DNA from: Clostridia bacterium
GTDB lineage: Bacteria > Bacillota > Clostridia > Oscillospirales > CAG-272
Assembly: GCA_017531765.1 (NCBI GenBank)
Contig: JAFXKJ010000121.1
Span: 1 to 32,951, forward strand
Direction: 5' to 3'
Length of the DNA: 32,951 nucleotides
The notes below the pieces were generated by a model. That model worked only from the letters and a program-made list of their open reading frames with translations, made no database searches and was not told the DNA's origin. Below are positions 25,424 to 32,951 of the stretch, in pieces. Position 1 is the first letter of the stretch; each line of letters starts with the position of its first letter. The position numbers and the translations under genes were made by a program.

Positions 25424-25452
25424 GTTTTCACCGCGAAAGGAGGATTTTGAAA

Positions 25453-27279
25453 ATGAAAAAAGAAAAGAAAGAGAAAGAGTCCCGCAGAAAGCCGAAATAC
25501 GGTATGCTGTCCTGCGTAGGATGGATATATAAGCTTCTTTGGAAATACGATAAGAAACTTGTTTTTGTGGGACTTGCAATAATACCTATTAATCTTATAA
25601 TTACAACAATAAACCTATACGGCCCGCCCCTTCTTTTGAGGACCCTTGAAGTTTCCGAAACGTTCGGTTATATAGCGGCAGTCATTATTGCCATCAGAGT
25701 TTCATGCTCCCTTTTGGAATATGCCTGGCGTATTACAAATCGGGCAACCGAAAACATGAAGCTTTACGTATCGGGCAGACTAAAGCTGATTCGTAAAGAA
25801 AAGCTTTATTCAAGAGACTATCATCTGCAGTTTAAGGAAGAGGTGCAAATACTTGACGAACGTTCAGATTCGGGCGCGGGGATTAATTTCCCAACAAGCT
25901 TTTCGGAGATGATTTTAGACGTTTTACAATTTGTTATGTTCGGCGGCATAATATCTACTCTAAGTCCTGTTATACTGCTTCTCTTGGCAGTGGGAGCCGT
26001 AATAAATTATTTTACGGGTATCCGGGTGTCAAAGATCGATTACAATGATCAAGACGTAAGACACGCCATAAACAAGAGGATCGATTATATAACCGGTGAT
26101 ATGTCACGCGATTTTTCCTACGCCAAGGATATAAGGCTTTATTCAATGAAATGGTATCTTGACAGACTGTTGAAGCGCCATTTGAAGGAATATAATGCGG
26201 AAAAGCGAAAGATAGTGGACAGACAAACACTGGTGTCAATGGTTGGAATGCTTGTAATACTTATAAGAGACGGTACTGCTTACGCTTTTCTTATTTCAAA
26301 GGCACTCCGAGGTGAGATTGATGCCGCATCGTTTACTCTTTATTTTTCTGCCATAAATTCCATGTCAGGCTTTATGGAAGGGATAGTCGGTACGTTCAAG
26401 GGGATATTTAACGGTGCACTCGGTGTTTCGGATTTCAGAGAATTTCTGGAGCTTCCCAATGAAATGAATCACGGAGAGGGTGTCCCCGTTCCCACCTCAG
26501 CATTTTCTGTCGAATTCAAAAACGTTACGTACCGTTATCCCCTTGGTGACGTAAACGTAATTGAAAACGTGAGCTTCAAGATCGAAGCAGGAGAAAAGAT
26601 TGCCTTTGTAGGACTTAACGGCGCGGGTAAAACGACCGTTACTATGATAATGTGCGGACTCTTGCCGCCTACCTCGGGAGACGTACTGATAAACAGCAAA
26701 AGCATTAAGGAATATAATTACGAAGAACTGAGAAATGCATTTGCTCTTGTACCGCAGGAATATCATCTTCTACCGTTGTCAATAGCTCATAATATAGCAT
26801 CCGTCGGTGTTGACGGCAGCTTTGACAGAGAGAGGATAATATCGGCACTACGCACAGCGGGACTTGAAGAAAAGATAAACTCACTCCCTATGGGTATTGA
26901 CACTCCCCTTAACCGCGAGGTCAACCGTGATGCCATTACACTTTCGGGCGGCGAGACACAAAAACTCCTCATGGCGCGCCTTATTTACAAAAATGCTCCG
27001 TTTATTATCTTAGACGAGCCTACAGCGGCGCTTGATCCCATTGCGGAGGACAAAATGTACCGAACGTATAACGAGATATCTTCAAGTTCTACATCTGTAT
27101 TCATATCTCACAGACTTGCTTCAACGAGATTTTGTGACCGTATATTCTTTCTTGACGGTACTTGTCTTGCTGAGGTGGGAACACACGATGAGCTGATACG
27201 GGCAGGCGGGAAATACAGCGAGCTTTTTGAGGTTCAAAGTAAATATTACAGGAAGGAGGATGCTTCAGATGAAGAATAA
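25453..27279 (+). CDS. ABC exporter half-transporter (cassette 2, first)
   Basis: Paralogue of the 20131 exporter: a Lys-rich N-terminus ending RRKPKYG (KEKPKYS in copy 1), membrane helices over about residues 25-310, and an ATPase with Walker A GLNGAGKTT near 393, signature LSGGE, Walker B FIILDEPT and H-loop ISHRL. The Q-loop reads VPQEY instead of FQSFS. The start is ATG at 25453, with AAAGGAGG 9 bases upstream; a TTG two codons earlier is less likely. Its end overlaps the next gene by 11 bp exactly as in cassette 1, so a heterodimer is expected. The cargo is unknown. Confidence 0.93.
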   Translation: MKKEKKEKESRRKPKYGMLSCVGWIYKLLWKYDKKLVFVGLAIIPINLIITTINLYGPPLLLRTLEVSETFGYIAAVIIAIRVSCSLLEYAWRITNRATENMKLYVSGRLKLIRKEKLYSRDYHLQFKEEVQILDERSDSGAGINFPTSFSEMILDVLQFVMFGGIISTLSPVILLLLAVGAVINYFTGIRVSKIDYNDQDVRHAINKRIDYITGDMSRDFSYAKDIRLYSMKWYLDRLLKRHLKEYNAEKRKIVDRQTLVSMVGMLVILIRDGTAYAFLISKALRGEIDAASFTLYFSAINSMSGFMEGIVGTFKGIFNGALGVSDFREFLELPNEMNHGEGVPVPTSAFSVEFKNVTYRYPLGDVNVIENVSFKIEAGEKIAFVGLNGAGKTTVTMIMCGLLPPTSGDVLINSKSIKEYNYEELRNAFALVPQEYHLLPLSIAHNIASVGVDGSFDRERIISALRTAGLEEKINSLPMGIDTPLNREVNRDAITLSGGETQKLLMARLIYKNAPFIILDEPTAALDPIAEDKMYRTYNEISSSSTSVFISHRLASTRFCDRIFFLDGTCLAEVGTHDELIRAGGKYSELFEVQSKYYRKEDASDEE

Positions 27280-29110
27280 AAAGCGCACGTTAAAAGAAGA
27301 TATTTCAATGATCAAAAGAGCAGTCAAAATAGTATATAAGATTTGCCCGCCATACTTCAACTGGAAGCTGGCTCAAGCTGTTACGGATATAATCATACCA
27401 TACTATTCATTATACATGACGTCCGTTATGCTAAATGAATTGTCGGGTGAATGTAACAGCAGAAAACTCACATTGTACGCCCTCATAACGGTAATCGGAT
27501 GCTTTATAACGTCTCTTCTGAACCGATTTGTCAGCGCAAGGTGCGAGGTGCATTCAGCACATTATAATAATCTGTTGAACTCATATTATATGGAACAGCA
27601 GATAGGTTTTCAGTTTGAACATCTTGAAAACCCCGACGTGGTCTTGATGAAATCCAAGATCGACAACTATGCAAATGTAACAGGCAACGGCTTAAACTTT
27701 GTAGCAAACAAAATTATTGACATATTCAGAACGATACTTCAGTTATTTGTAGGCTCTTCTTTTGCAATGCCCCTTGTTTTCAGAGGAGAATGGAAGCTCA
27801 CCGGCGGAATTCTCGATATGTTAGCATCCCCTATAGCAGGTATTGCAGTAATCGCTATTTACATTCTTTTGATATATTTCGATACTGTCGTGCTAAAGAA
27901 GTTACATAAAAAAATGAAGACTATAATAGATGATAGGGCGGAATTGTCCCAAAAGAATGATGCGTATGAAGGACTTTACGGAGCCGACACTTTTATCTTC
28001 GGACTTAATAAAACCATTTTAGCTGAAGAAGCAAAGTTCAGCTTGAAACCTATATGGATAAAAAAGCACTTTCAGTTAACTGCCAAAGGGACAATACTAT
28101 TACATCTAAAACAGTTTTTAGGGGAAGTCCTTGTTTTCCTATACGCCGCTGTAAAGGTATATACAGGCAATATCGGAATCGGTGATTTCGTACTGTTCTA
28201 CGGATCAATATTCAGGGCACTTGGGAACGTTAATATATTCACTGAGTTTACAATACAGCTATTGAATAACAACGACTACTTAGAAGCGGTTTTCGAGTAT
28301 ATCGACCTTCCAAACAATATGTACAAGGGTACGCTTGCAGTTGAAAAGCGTGACGATATTGACTACGAGATCGAGTTCAGAGACGTAAGCTTCAAATACC
28401 CAAGCACAGACATATGGGTGCTGAGACACGTGAACATGAAGTTCAAAATCGGTGAGAAATTAGCAGTAGTCGGAATGAACGGCTCGGGAAAAACCACCTT
28501 TATTAAGCTGATGTGCCGTCTTTATGATCCAACGGAGGGGAAAATACTCCTGAACGGAATAGACATAACCCGTTACCGTTATGACGAATACCTTGCGCTG
28601 TTTGCGGTTGTCTTTCAGGATTACACGGTATACGGCTTTCCTCTCGGTGAAAACATTGCCGTGTCAGAAAATTACGACCGTGAAAAAGTACTTGACTGCG
28701 TAAATCGAGTTGGACTTTCGGAAAAGCTGTCAACGTTAGAGAGGGGACTTGAAACACCGATAGGCAGAAGCTATGAAAACAACGGTGTGGACTTCTCAGG
28801 CGGTGAAAAGCAAAAGATCGCATTAGCCCGTGCACTTTACAAGGGCGCACCGTTTATAGTCCTTGATGAGCCTACCGCCGCACTTGATCCTCTTGCCGAG
28901 GCAGAGGTTTATGCTTCATTCAATAAAGCCGCCGTGGGTCATACCGCCATCTACATCAGCCACCGCCTTTCAAGCTGCCGCTTTTGTGACAGGATCGTCG
29001 TGTTTGACAGCGGCTCGGTAGTGCAGACAGGCTCACACGACGAACTGCTCGCTGACGAGACCGGCAAATATCGCGAGCTGTGGCACGCTCAGGCACAGTA
29101 TTACGATTAA
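27269..29110 (+). CDS. ABC exporter half-transporter (cassette 2, second)
   Basis: Paralogue of the 21968 exporter: about six membrane helices, the linker IDLPNNMYKGTLAVEKR, then Walker A GMNGSGKTT near 403, Q-loop FQDYT, signature FSGGE, Walker B FIVLDEPT and H-loop ISHRL. ATG at 27269 is chosen because AAGGAGG stands just upstream and it reproduces the 11-bp overlap of cassette 1. A longer frame from 27227 lies inside the upstream gene. The membrane domain has diverged clearly from copy 1, while the ATPase and the last 50 codons are much closer. This is consistent with a different cargo or with gene conversion at the 3' end. Confidence 0.93.
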   Translation: MKNKKRTLKEDISMIKRAVKIVYKICPPYFNWKLAQAVTDIIIPYYSLYMTSVMLNELSGECNSRKLTLYALITVIGCFITSLLNRFVSARCEVHSAHYNNLLNSYYMEQQIGFQFEHLENPDVVLMKSKIDNYANVTGNGLNFVANKIIDIFRTILQLFVGSSFAMPLVFRGEWKLTGGILDMLASPIAGIAVIAIYILLIYFDTVVLKKLHKKMKTIIDDRAELSQKNDAYEGLYGADTFIFGLNKTILAEEAKFSLKPIWIKKHFQLTAKGTILLHLKQFLGEVLVFLYAAVKVYTGNIGIGDFVLFYGSIFRALGNVNIFTEFTIQLLNNNDYLEAVFEYIDLPNNMYKGTLAVEKRDDIDYEIEFRDVSFKYPSTDIWVLRHVNMKFKIGEKLAVVGMNGSGKTTFIKLMCRLYDPTEGKILLNGIDITRYRYDEYLALFAVVFQDYTVYGFPLGENIAVSENYDREKVLDCVNRVGLSEKLSTLERGLETPIGRSYENNGVDFSGGEKQKIALARALYKGAPFIVLDEPTAALDPLAEAEVYASFNKAAVGHTAIYISHRLSSCRFCDRIVVFDSGSVVQTGSHDELLADETGKYRELWHAQAQYYD

Positions 29111-29114
29111 AAAC

Positions 29115-29157
29115 AACTCAAAAAACGAGACAGATTTCAGCCTCGTTTTTTTGAGTT
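29115..29157 (+). terminator. Terminator of cassette 2
   Basis: AACTCAAAAAACGAG (29115-29129) pairs with the CTCG-T7-GAGTT arm (29142-29157). It starts 5 bp past the exporter stop. The run of seven T lies within the 3' arm. Confidence 0.8.
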
Positions 29158-29163
29158 ATTCAG

Positions 29164-29367
29164 TTACTCTTCCACACTCTGGCAGAATCTCATGAGGATG
29201 GTTGCAACCTGAGCTCTGGATGCTTCACCCTTAGGATCAAGAGCAATTTTGCCGTTTTTAGTAGCACCTGTTATAAGTCCAACACCGTTTGCCCATGCCA
29301 TAGCATTGTACGCCCATGAGCTTACTTCACTACCGTCAGGGTAACGAGTAAGATCAGCAATTGGAGA
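29164..29367 (-). pseudogene. Orphan C-terminal fragment of an SLH-domain protein
   Basis: On the minus strand 67 codons read as one S-layer-homology repeat: SSWAYNAMAWANGVGLITGA, then a short spacer, LDPKGEASRAQVATILMRFC and a stop. The W-A-Y...A-x-x-G-x-I-x-G and R-A-Q-x-A-x-I-L-x-R pattern is the SLH signature. An in-frame TAA lies directly before it (29368-29370), and there is no start codon or ribosome-binding site, so it is the tail of a lost surface protein. It sits between the cassette 2 terminator and cotJC. Confidence 0.8.
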
Positions 29368-29382
29368 TTAAATATTTAATTT

Positions 29383-30006
29383 TTACTTACAACTCTTCCC
29401 TTTTCCGAACCCCCTGTCAAAATCAGGGTTCCAGCCGTAGAAGTTTTGTGCATCAAGGTCGTCCTGAGTGAGTCGTAACGCTTCACCGAAACGCTGATAA
29501 TGAACGAGTTCCCTTTCACGCAGGAACTTGATCACATCGCAAACATCAGGATCATCGATCAGGCGCAGAATATTATCATACGCAAGTCTTGCCTTTTGCT
29601 CTGCTGCAAGATCTTCGTGAATATCTGCAAGTGCGTCTCCGTTCGATGCAATATACTTCGTATCAAACGGAACTCCTGTAGTGTCTGCAGGATAAACTCC
29701 TGCTGTATGGTTAATGAAGTACCCTTCAAATCCTGCTTTGATGATTTCCTCACGTGTCATGGATCTTGTTAACTGGTGCATCAAAGCACTGATCATTTCC
29801 ATATGGCCAAGTTCTTCCGTGCCAACGTCGGTCAGAATTCCGACCACTTTTCGGTTTTTTGTAGAATACCTTTGATTCAGATACCTCATCGCGGCACCGA
29901 GCTCGCCGTGGGGACCGCCTAACTGTGCGGCTACAATTTTAGCGTACAAAGGATTTGGTGTTTTGATTTTAACCGGGTACTGCAGTTGTCTTTCATATAT
30001 CCACAT
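29383..30006 (-). CDS. cotJC: Spore coat protein CotJC, manganese-catalase family
   Basis: A ferritin-like four-helix protein of 207 residues with the dimanganese ligands of the manganese catalase family: GPHGELGAAMRY (E35), TEELGHME (E65, H68), DLAAEQKARLAYD and RERELVHYQRF (E and H). All ligands appear present, so it could break down hydrogen peroxide. In Bacillus it is a spore inner-coat component made in the mother cell. It is the last gene of the cotJ operon, 12 bp after cotJB. A short lysine/glycine tail (FGKGKSCK) ends it. Confidence 0.95.
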   Translation of the reverse strand: MWIYERQLQYPVKIKTPNPLYAKIVAAQLGGPHGELGAAMRYLNQRYSTKNRKVVGILTDVGTEELGHMEMISALMHQLTRSMTREEIIKAGFEGYFINHTAGVYPADTTGVPFDTKYIASNGDALADIHEDLAAEQKARLAYDNILRLIDDPDVCDVIKFLRERELVHYQRFGEALRLTQDDLDAQNFYGWNPDFDRGFGKGKSCK

Positions 30007-30018
30007 ATTTTTGCCTCC

Positions 30019-30270
30019 TTAAAGCGAATCGATTTCCCACGGCCAAGGGCATTCAACCCATTTCCAGGTACCCTGCAAATTACCGAATGATGTCAGCGGT
30101 CCGTACTTATCCTCGTACGCCTTTTTCATTTCACTTAACTTGCAGTTATATTTCTTATAGAACTCAAGAGCCTTTTTATCGCAAGGGTGTCCGTCAAGAT
30201 ACAAGATCGTTTCGTGGACGGCAAATTTATAAAGCTGAATCTGTCTGAATAATATTTTCTGTTCTGTCAT
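30019..30270 (-). CDS. cotJB: Spore coat protein CotJB
   Basis: An 83-residue CotJB-domain protein: LFRQIQLYKFAVHETILYLD near residue 7, HPCDKKALEFYKKYN and a C-terminal WVECPWPWE motif that is typical for the family. It helps place CotJC in the spore coat. The ATG overlaps the cotJA stop (ATGA), and GAGGT lies about 8 bases upstream. It is the middle gene of the operon. Confidence 0.95.
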   Translation of the reverse strand: MTEQKILFRQIQLYKFAVHETILYLDGHPCDKKALEFYKKYNCKLSEMKKAYEDKYGPLTSFGNLQGTWKWVECPWPWEIDSL

Positions 30271-30728
30271 CTTTTACCTCCAACATACCTATCGCAACCG
30301 CAGTCGCAGGAAGTATTTCGAAGTCCTCTGCATGATTCCATATAGAACGGAAAGTCTAAAAGCTTGAAAATCGTTCCTCTTTTGAAGCCCTCTTCCATTT
30401 CGTAAAGCTCATCGAAGCTTTGGTAAGGCGAATAAACCATGGCCAAAGGAACACCCGAAAGAGGAGTTACCGTGCTGTGTCCTTTACATTTGCAGTTAGT
30501 TTTATAACTGTCGCAAAAGCTCTCCGCCGAATGATCATTTACGTTTTTATCGCATTTATCACTTCTTTGGTTTTTACAGCTCGGCTTTTGAGATTCAACC
30601 GAATCGTTTTCATAAGCTCTGCAATTCTTTTTACCGCATGAGTTAACGTTGTCGAGCTCTGACAGTTCCTTCATCAATATTTCATCGATCCTATCGATCG
30701 GTGTTTTGTTGTAGTTATGATATTCCAA
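30267..30728 (-). CDS. cotJA: Spore coat protein CotJA with a Cys-rich N-terminal extension
   Basis: The C-terminal half (about residues 85-140) is the CotJA domain: PLSGVPLAMVYSPYQSFDEL, then EEGFKRGTIFKLLDFPF. The whole protein has 153 residues, about twice the usual 75-85. The extra N-terminal part is hydrophilic and, with the tail CDCGC, brings eleven cysteines, suggesting disulfide or metal cross-linking in the coat. The start is TTG at 30728, with AAAGGA upstream. An internal start cannot be excluded, but no ATG with a good ribosome-binding site is seen before the CotJA domain. It leads the operon behind a likely sigma-E promoter. Confidence 0.88.
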   Translation of the reverse strand: MEYHNYNKTPIDRIDEILMKELSELDNVNSCGKKNCRAYENDSVESQKPSCKNQRSDKCDKNVNDHSAESFCDSYKTNCKCKGHSTVTPLSGVPLAMVYSPYQSFDELYEMEEGFKRGTIFKLLDFPFYMESCRGLRNTSCDCGCDRYVGGKR

Positions 30729-30777
30729 TTTTGATTCTTTTCCTTTCGTAATTCACTGAGGAGCAGTCCTCACGATC

Positions 30778-30785
30778 AGTGTATG
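30778..30785 (-). promoter_or_regulatory. Possible sigma-E -10 element of the cotJ operon
   Basis: On the minus strand CATACACT matches the sporulation sigma-E -10 consensus (CATACANT) exactly, 50 bp before the cotJA start. A convincing -35 element was not found. In Bacillus subtilis cotJ is a sigma-E operon, which supports the reading. Confidence 0.5.
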
Positions 30786-30880
30786 TGCCATTCTCCGATA
30801 CGGTTACCGAAGTTGATCAAAAGTTAAGATCAGCTGCCCAAGCGACAAGAAAAAATCATCATGATATTTGTTCATTTTAC

Positions 30881-30909
30881 TTGCAAAATATTACATTATG
30901 TGATATAAT
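30881..30909 (+). promoter_or_regulatory. Promoter of the antiporter gene
   Basis: TTGCAA (30881-30886) and TATAAT (30904-30909) are 17 bases apart, with TGA before the -10 box. A second TATAAT at 30952-30957 lies nearer the gene within a GAATATCG/CGATATAATTC inverted repeat but has no -35 match. Confidence 0.55.
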
Positions 30910-30991
30910 TATGCAAACTTATTTAATCACCGAATATCGTGTTTTTTTCGATATAATTCCATCGGTCGATAACGGAAAGGCTTGGTAGATT

Positions 30992-32770
30992 ATGAAATTC
31001 TCTGCCTCAAACAAGCTTTGCAGATATCTCATTATGATGCTTGCAATGCTAACTGTGATCGCCTCGGTTTCGTTCACTGTATTTGCAGATTCTACAGGAG
31101 AAGAAAATGAACCTGCTGTAAACACTGAAGAAGCCGTTGATGAAGATCTTCCCAAATGTGAAGAATGCGGAACACTCTTCACAACCTGTGAACACTGCGG
31201 AGAGCCCGTTATTTCTTGTAAGGAATGTGACACAGCAGTTGAATGCGGTTGTACTCCCCAAACAAGTAAATTGGCTGATACCGCATGGTCACTTCTTCCT
31301 CCGGTAATTGCAATCGCCCTTGCACTTATCACAAAAGAGGTATACTCTTCCCTCTTTATCGGTATCCTTGCAGGTGCGCTTATGCACACAAACTTCAAGC
31401 CCCTTGACACTGTTGATACAATAATCAACAACGGTTTTATTGCTTCCCTTCAGGGATGTGCGGGAATCTTTATATTCCTTGTGCTTCTCGGATGGCTCGT
31501 TGCCCTCATTAACAAAACCGGAGCTTCTGCTGCATTCGGACGTTGGGCTCAGAAGAACATTAAATCCCGTACAGGTGCAATGCTTGCGACTTTCGTTCTC
31601 GGTGTCCTCATTTTCATCGACGACTACTTTAACTGTCTTACAGTCGGCAGCGTTATGAAGCCCGTGACCGATTCTCACAGAGTATCCCGTGCAAAACTCG
31701 CTTACCTTATTGATGCAACCGCTGCTCCTATCTGCATGATCGCTCCCATCTCTTCCTGGGCTGCTGCAGTAACCGAGTATTCAGAAGGCACCGATTATTC
31801 AGGCTTCCAGCTATTCATCAGAGCAATTCCCTACAACTTCTACTCACTCCTCACCCTCGTTTTCATTGTTGCCATCGTTCTTATGAAGTTCGATTTCGGT
31901 CCCATGAAACGTCACGAGCTTAATGCTCTTGAAAACGGCGACCTCTTCACAAGCGGCGAAATCAAGCCTCAAGAAAACCAGTCTGAACAGAATGCACGCG
32001 GTAAGGTTTGGGATCTTGTAATTCCCGTAATCGTTCTTATCGGCATTTGCGTATTTGCACTCGTTTACAACGGCGGTATTCTCGACGGTGCTTCCTTTAT
32101 TAAAGCATTTGGCAAAACTGACGCTACAGTCGGTCTTCCCTGGGGAGCAATTATCGCGATCTTTGTTACTATTATTTATCTCATCTGCCGTCGTGTTATT
32201 ACCTTCAAGGGTGCAATGGCTAGTCTCCCCGAAGGCTTCAAGGCAATGGTTCCCGCCATCACCATCCTCACAATGGCTACATCTCTTAAAGAAGTTACAG
32301 GTCTCCTCGGCGCAGATACATTTGTTGAGAATCTCATGACAAATGCGGCTCCCGGTCTCAGCAATTTCCTCCCTGCAATCATCTTCGTAGTTGCTTGCTT
32401 CCTTGCATTCTCTACCGGTACATCTTGGGGTACATTCGGTATTCTCATTCCCATTGTTGTGAGCATCTTCCCCTCTTCCAGCGAGCTTCTCTACATCGGT
32501 ATGTCCGCTTGCCTTGCAGGTGCTGTATGCGGCGACCACTGCTCACCCATTTCCGATACAACCATCATGTCCTCTGCAGGTGCTGAATGTGACCACGTTA
32601 ACCACGTATCAACTCAGATTCCTTACGTTGTAACAGTAGCGGCTGTATCTTTCGTTTCCTTCATCATTGCCGGTTTCGTAAATTCTTGGTACATCGTACT
32701 TCCCATCGCTATCGCTCTTATGATCGGTACACTCTTTGCTATCAAGGCTGTAACAAATAAGGCGAAGTAA
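30992..32770 (+). CDS. NhaC-family Na+/H+ antiporter with an extracytoplasmic Cys-cluster domain
   Basis: From about residue 95 the protein is an NhaC-type antiporter with ten or more membrane helices; FIDDYFNCLTVGSVMKPVTD, IDATAAPICMIAPISSWAA and GAVCGDHCSPISDTTIMSSA are its conserved core segments. Before that is a cleavable-looking signal peptide (residues 1-32, ending VFA-DS), an acidic linker and a cluster of eight cysteines in four pairs (56/59, 66/69, 76/79, 85/87), which looks like a double zinc ribbon outside the cell. Such an extension is not usual in NhaC proteins. AACGGAAAGG stands about 11 bases before the ATG. The codon use (many GCT, CTC, TTC) differs from neighbours and suggests high expression. 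No clear terminator follows before the insertion sequence. Confidence 0.88.
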   Translation: MKFSASNKLCRYLIMMLAMLTVIASVSFTVFADSTGEENEPAVNTEEAVDEDLPKCEECGTLFTTCEHCGEPVISCKECDTAVECGCTPQTSKLADTAWSLLPPVIAIALALITKEVYSSLFIGILAGALMHTNFKPLDTVDTIINNGFIASLQGCAGIFIFLVLLGWLVALINKTGASAAFGRWAQKNIKSRTGAMLATFVLGVLIFIDDYFNCLTVGSVMKPVTDSHRVSRAKLAYLIDATAAPICMIAPISSWAAAVTEYSEGTDYSGFQLFIRAIPYNFYSLLTLVFIVAIVLMKFDFGPMKRHELNALENGDLFTSGEIKPQENQSEQNARGKVWDLVIPVIVLIGICVFALVYNGGILDGASFIKAFGKTDATVGLPWGAIIAIFVTIIYLICRRVITFKGAMASLPEGFKAMVPAITILTMATSLKEVTGLLGADTFVENLMTNAAPGLSNFLPAIIFVVACFLAFSTGTSWGTFGILIPIVVSIFPSSSELLYIGMSACLAGAVCGDHCSPISDTTIMSSAGAECDHVNHVSTQIPYVVTVAAVSFVSFIIAGFVNSWYIVLPIAIALMIGTLFAIKAVTNKAK

Positions 32771-32810
32771 TTTACATACCAACCACAAAAAAAGAAGTCA
32801 CCTATTTCTC

Positions 32811-32951
32811 TGATATAATCCCCTTAAAGTAGACACTTGAAAAAACAAAAGTTTTCAAGACTACTATAAGGGGGTTATTTTATGCCAAGAAGAACGCGCA
32901 AGAACAAGAAATACAGCGCAGAATTAAAGTTGCAAGCAGTACAATCATATC
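32811..32951 (+). mobile_element. Left end of an IS3-like insertion sequence, cut by the window edge
   Basis: TGATATAATCCCCTTAAAGT followed by AGACA resembles the terminal inverted repeat of IS3-family elements. It is followed by an imperfect palindrome (32820-32874: CCCCTTA-AAGTAG...CTAC-TATAAGGGG) that could stop read-in transcription, and then by the transposase start. The right end, target duplication and remaining genes lie outside the window. Confidence 0.65.
32882..32951 (+). CDS. Transposase OrfA-like protein, N-terminal fragment at window edge
   Basis: The visible 23 codons read MPRRTRKNKKYSAELKLQAV and then QSY, the usual opening of IS3-family OrfA helix-turn-helix proteins (K-Y-S-x-E-x-K-x-x-A-V). 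AAGGGGG stands about 10 bases before the ATG. The rest is outside the window, so completeness cannot be judged. Confidence 0.75.
   Translation, partial: MPRRTRKNKKYSAELKLQAVQSY

Noticed and set aside
31844..32539. A long minus-strand open frame (231 codons) opposite the antiporter gene
   Set aside because: The plus frame has clear NhaC motifs and biased codon use. The reverse frame is a compositional shadow, Cys/Asn/Glu-rich, with no ribosome-binding site or recognisable domain.

Overview
The window is most likely chromosomal DNA of an anaerobic, spore-forming Firmicute of the class Clostridia, probably a gut-type Oscillospiraceae/Ruminococcaceae relative. The grounds are a cotJA-cotJB-cotJC spore-coat operon, a SpoIID-like protein with peptidoglycan-binding repeats, a TSCPD-domain protein, an SLH-domain remnant, strong AAGGAGG ribosome-binding sites and moderate G+C. 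No tRNA, rRNA, CRISPR array or riboswitch was recognised.

Layout. (1) 146-4700, minus strand: a cell-envelope operon of a GT2 glycosyltransferase fused to GtrA, a PAP2 phosphatase, an unrecognised membrane-anchored repeat protein and a phosphodiester glycosidase. (2) 4828-7236, minus: a Rad3/XPD-type iron-sulfur helicase with its own promoter. (3) 7362-9520, minus: a tightly packed trio with peptidoglycan-binding repeats, the middle one carrying a SpoIID-like region. (4) 9673-10407, minus: trmB; then on the plus strand, from an overlapping face-to-face promoter, two membrane-associated proteins (one DUF4097-like) and a TSCPD protein (10562-12583). (5) 12697-18432, minus: an Old Yellow Enzyme-type flavin oxidoreductase, an SDR dehydrogenase, a fumarate-reductase-like FAD protein broken by a one-base frameshift, and a large protein with zinc-ribbon-like and YD-like repeats.

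(6) 18592-29157, plus: the most interesting region. Two copies of one four-gene cassette lie in tandem: LytTR response regulator, sensorless GHKL histidine kinase, and a pair of half-size ABC exporters that overlap by 11 bp. Each cassette has, between kinase and exporters, a pair of direct repeats with a 21-bp period placed exactly 59 bp before a TATAAT -10 box. This is the geometry expected of a LytTR operator, and in each copy the same bases also form a hairpin (in copy 2 a convincing intrinsic terminator). The second regulator has an in-frame TAA just inside its DNA-binding domain, so regulator 1 may control both exporter pairs. No precursor peptide or other cargo gene is visible.

(7) 29164-30728, minus: an SLH-domain fragment and the cotJ operon, whose CotJA has an unusual Cys-rich extension. 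(8) 30992-32770, plus: an NhaC-family antiporter with a signal peptide and an eight-cysteine cluster before the membrane domain. (9) 32811 to the end: the left end of an IS3-like insertion sequence cut by the window edge.

Two genes carry disabling lesions (FAD protein, second regulator). Each needs read-level confirmation before it is treated as real decay.
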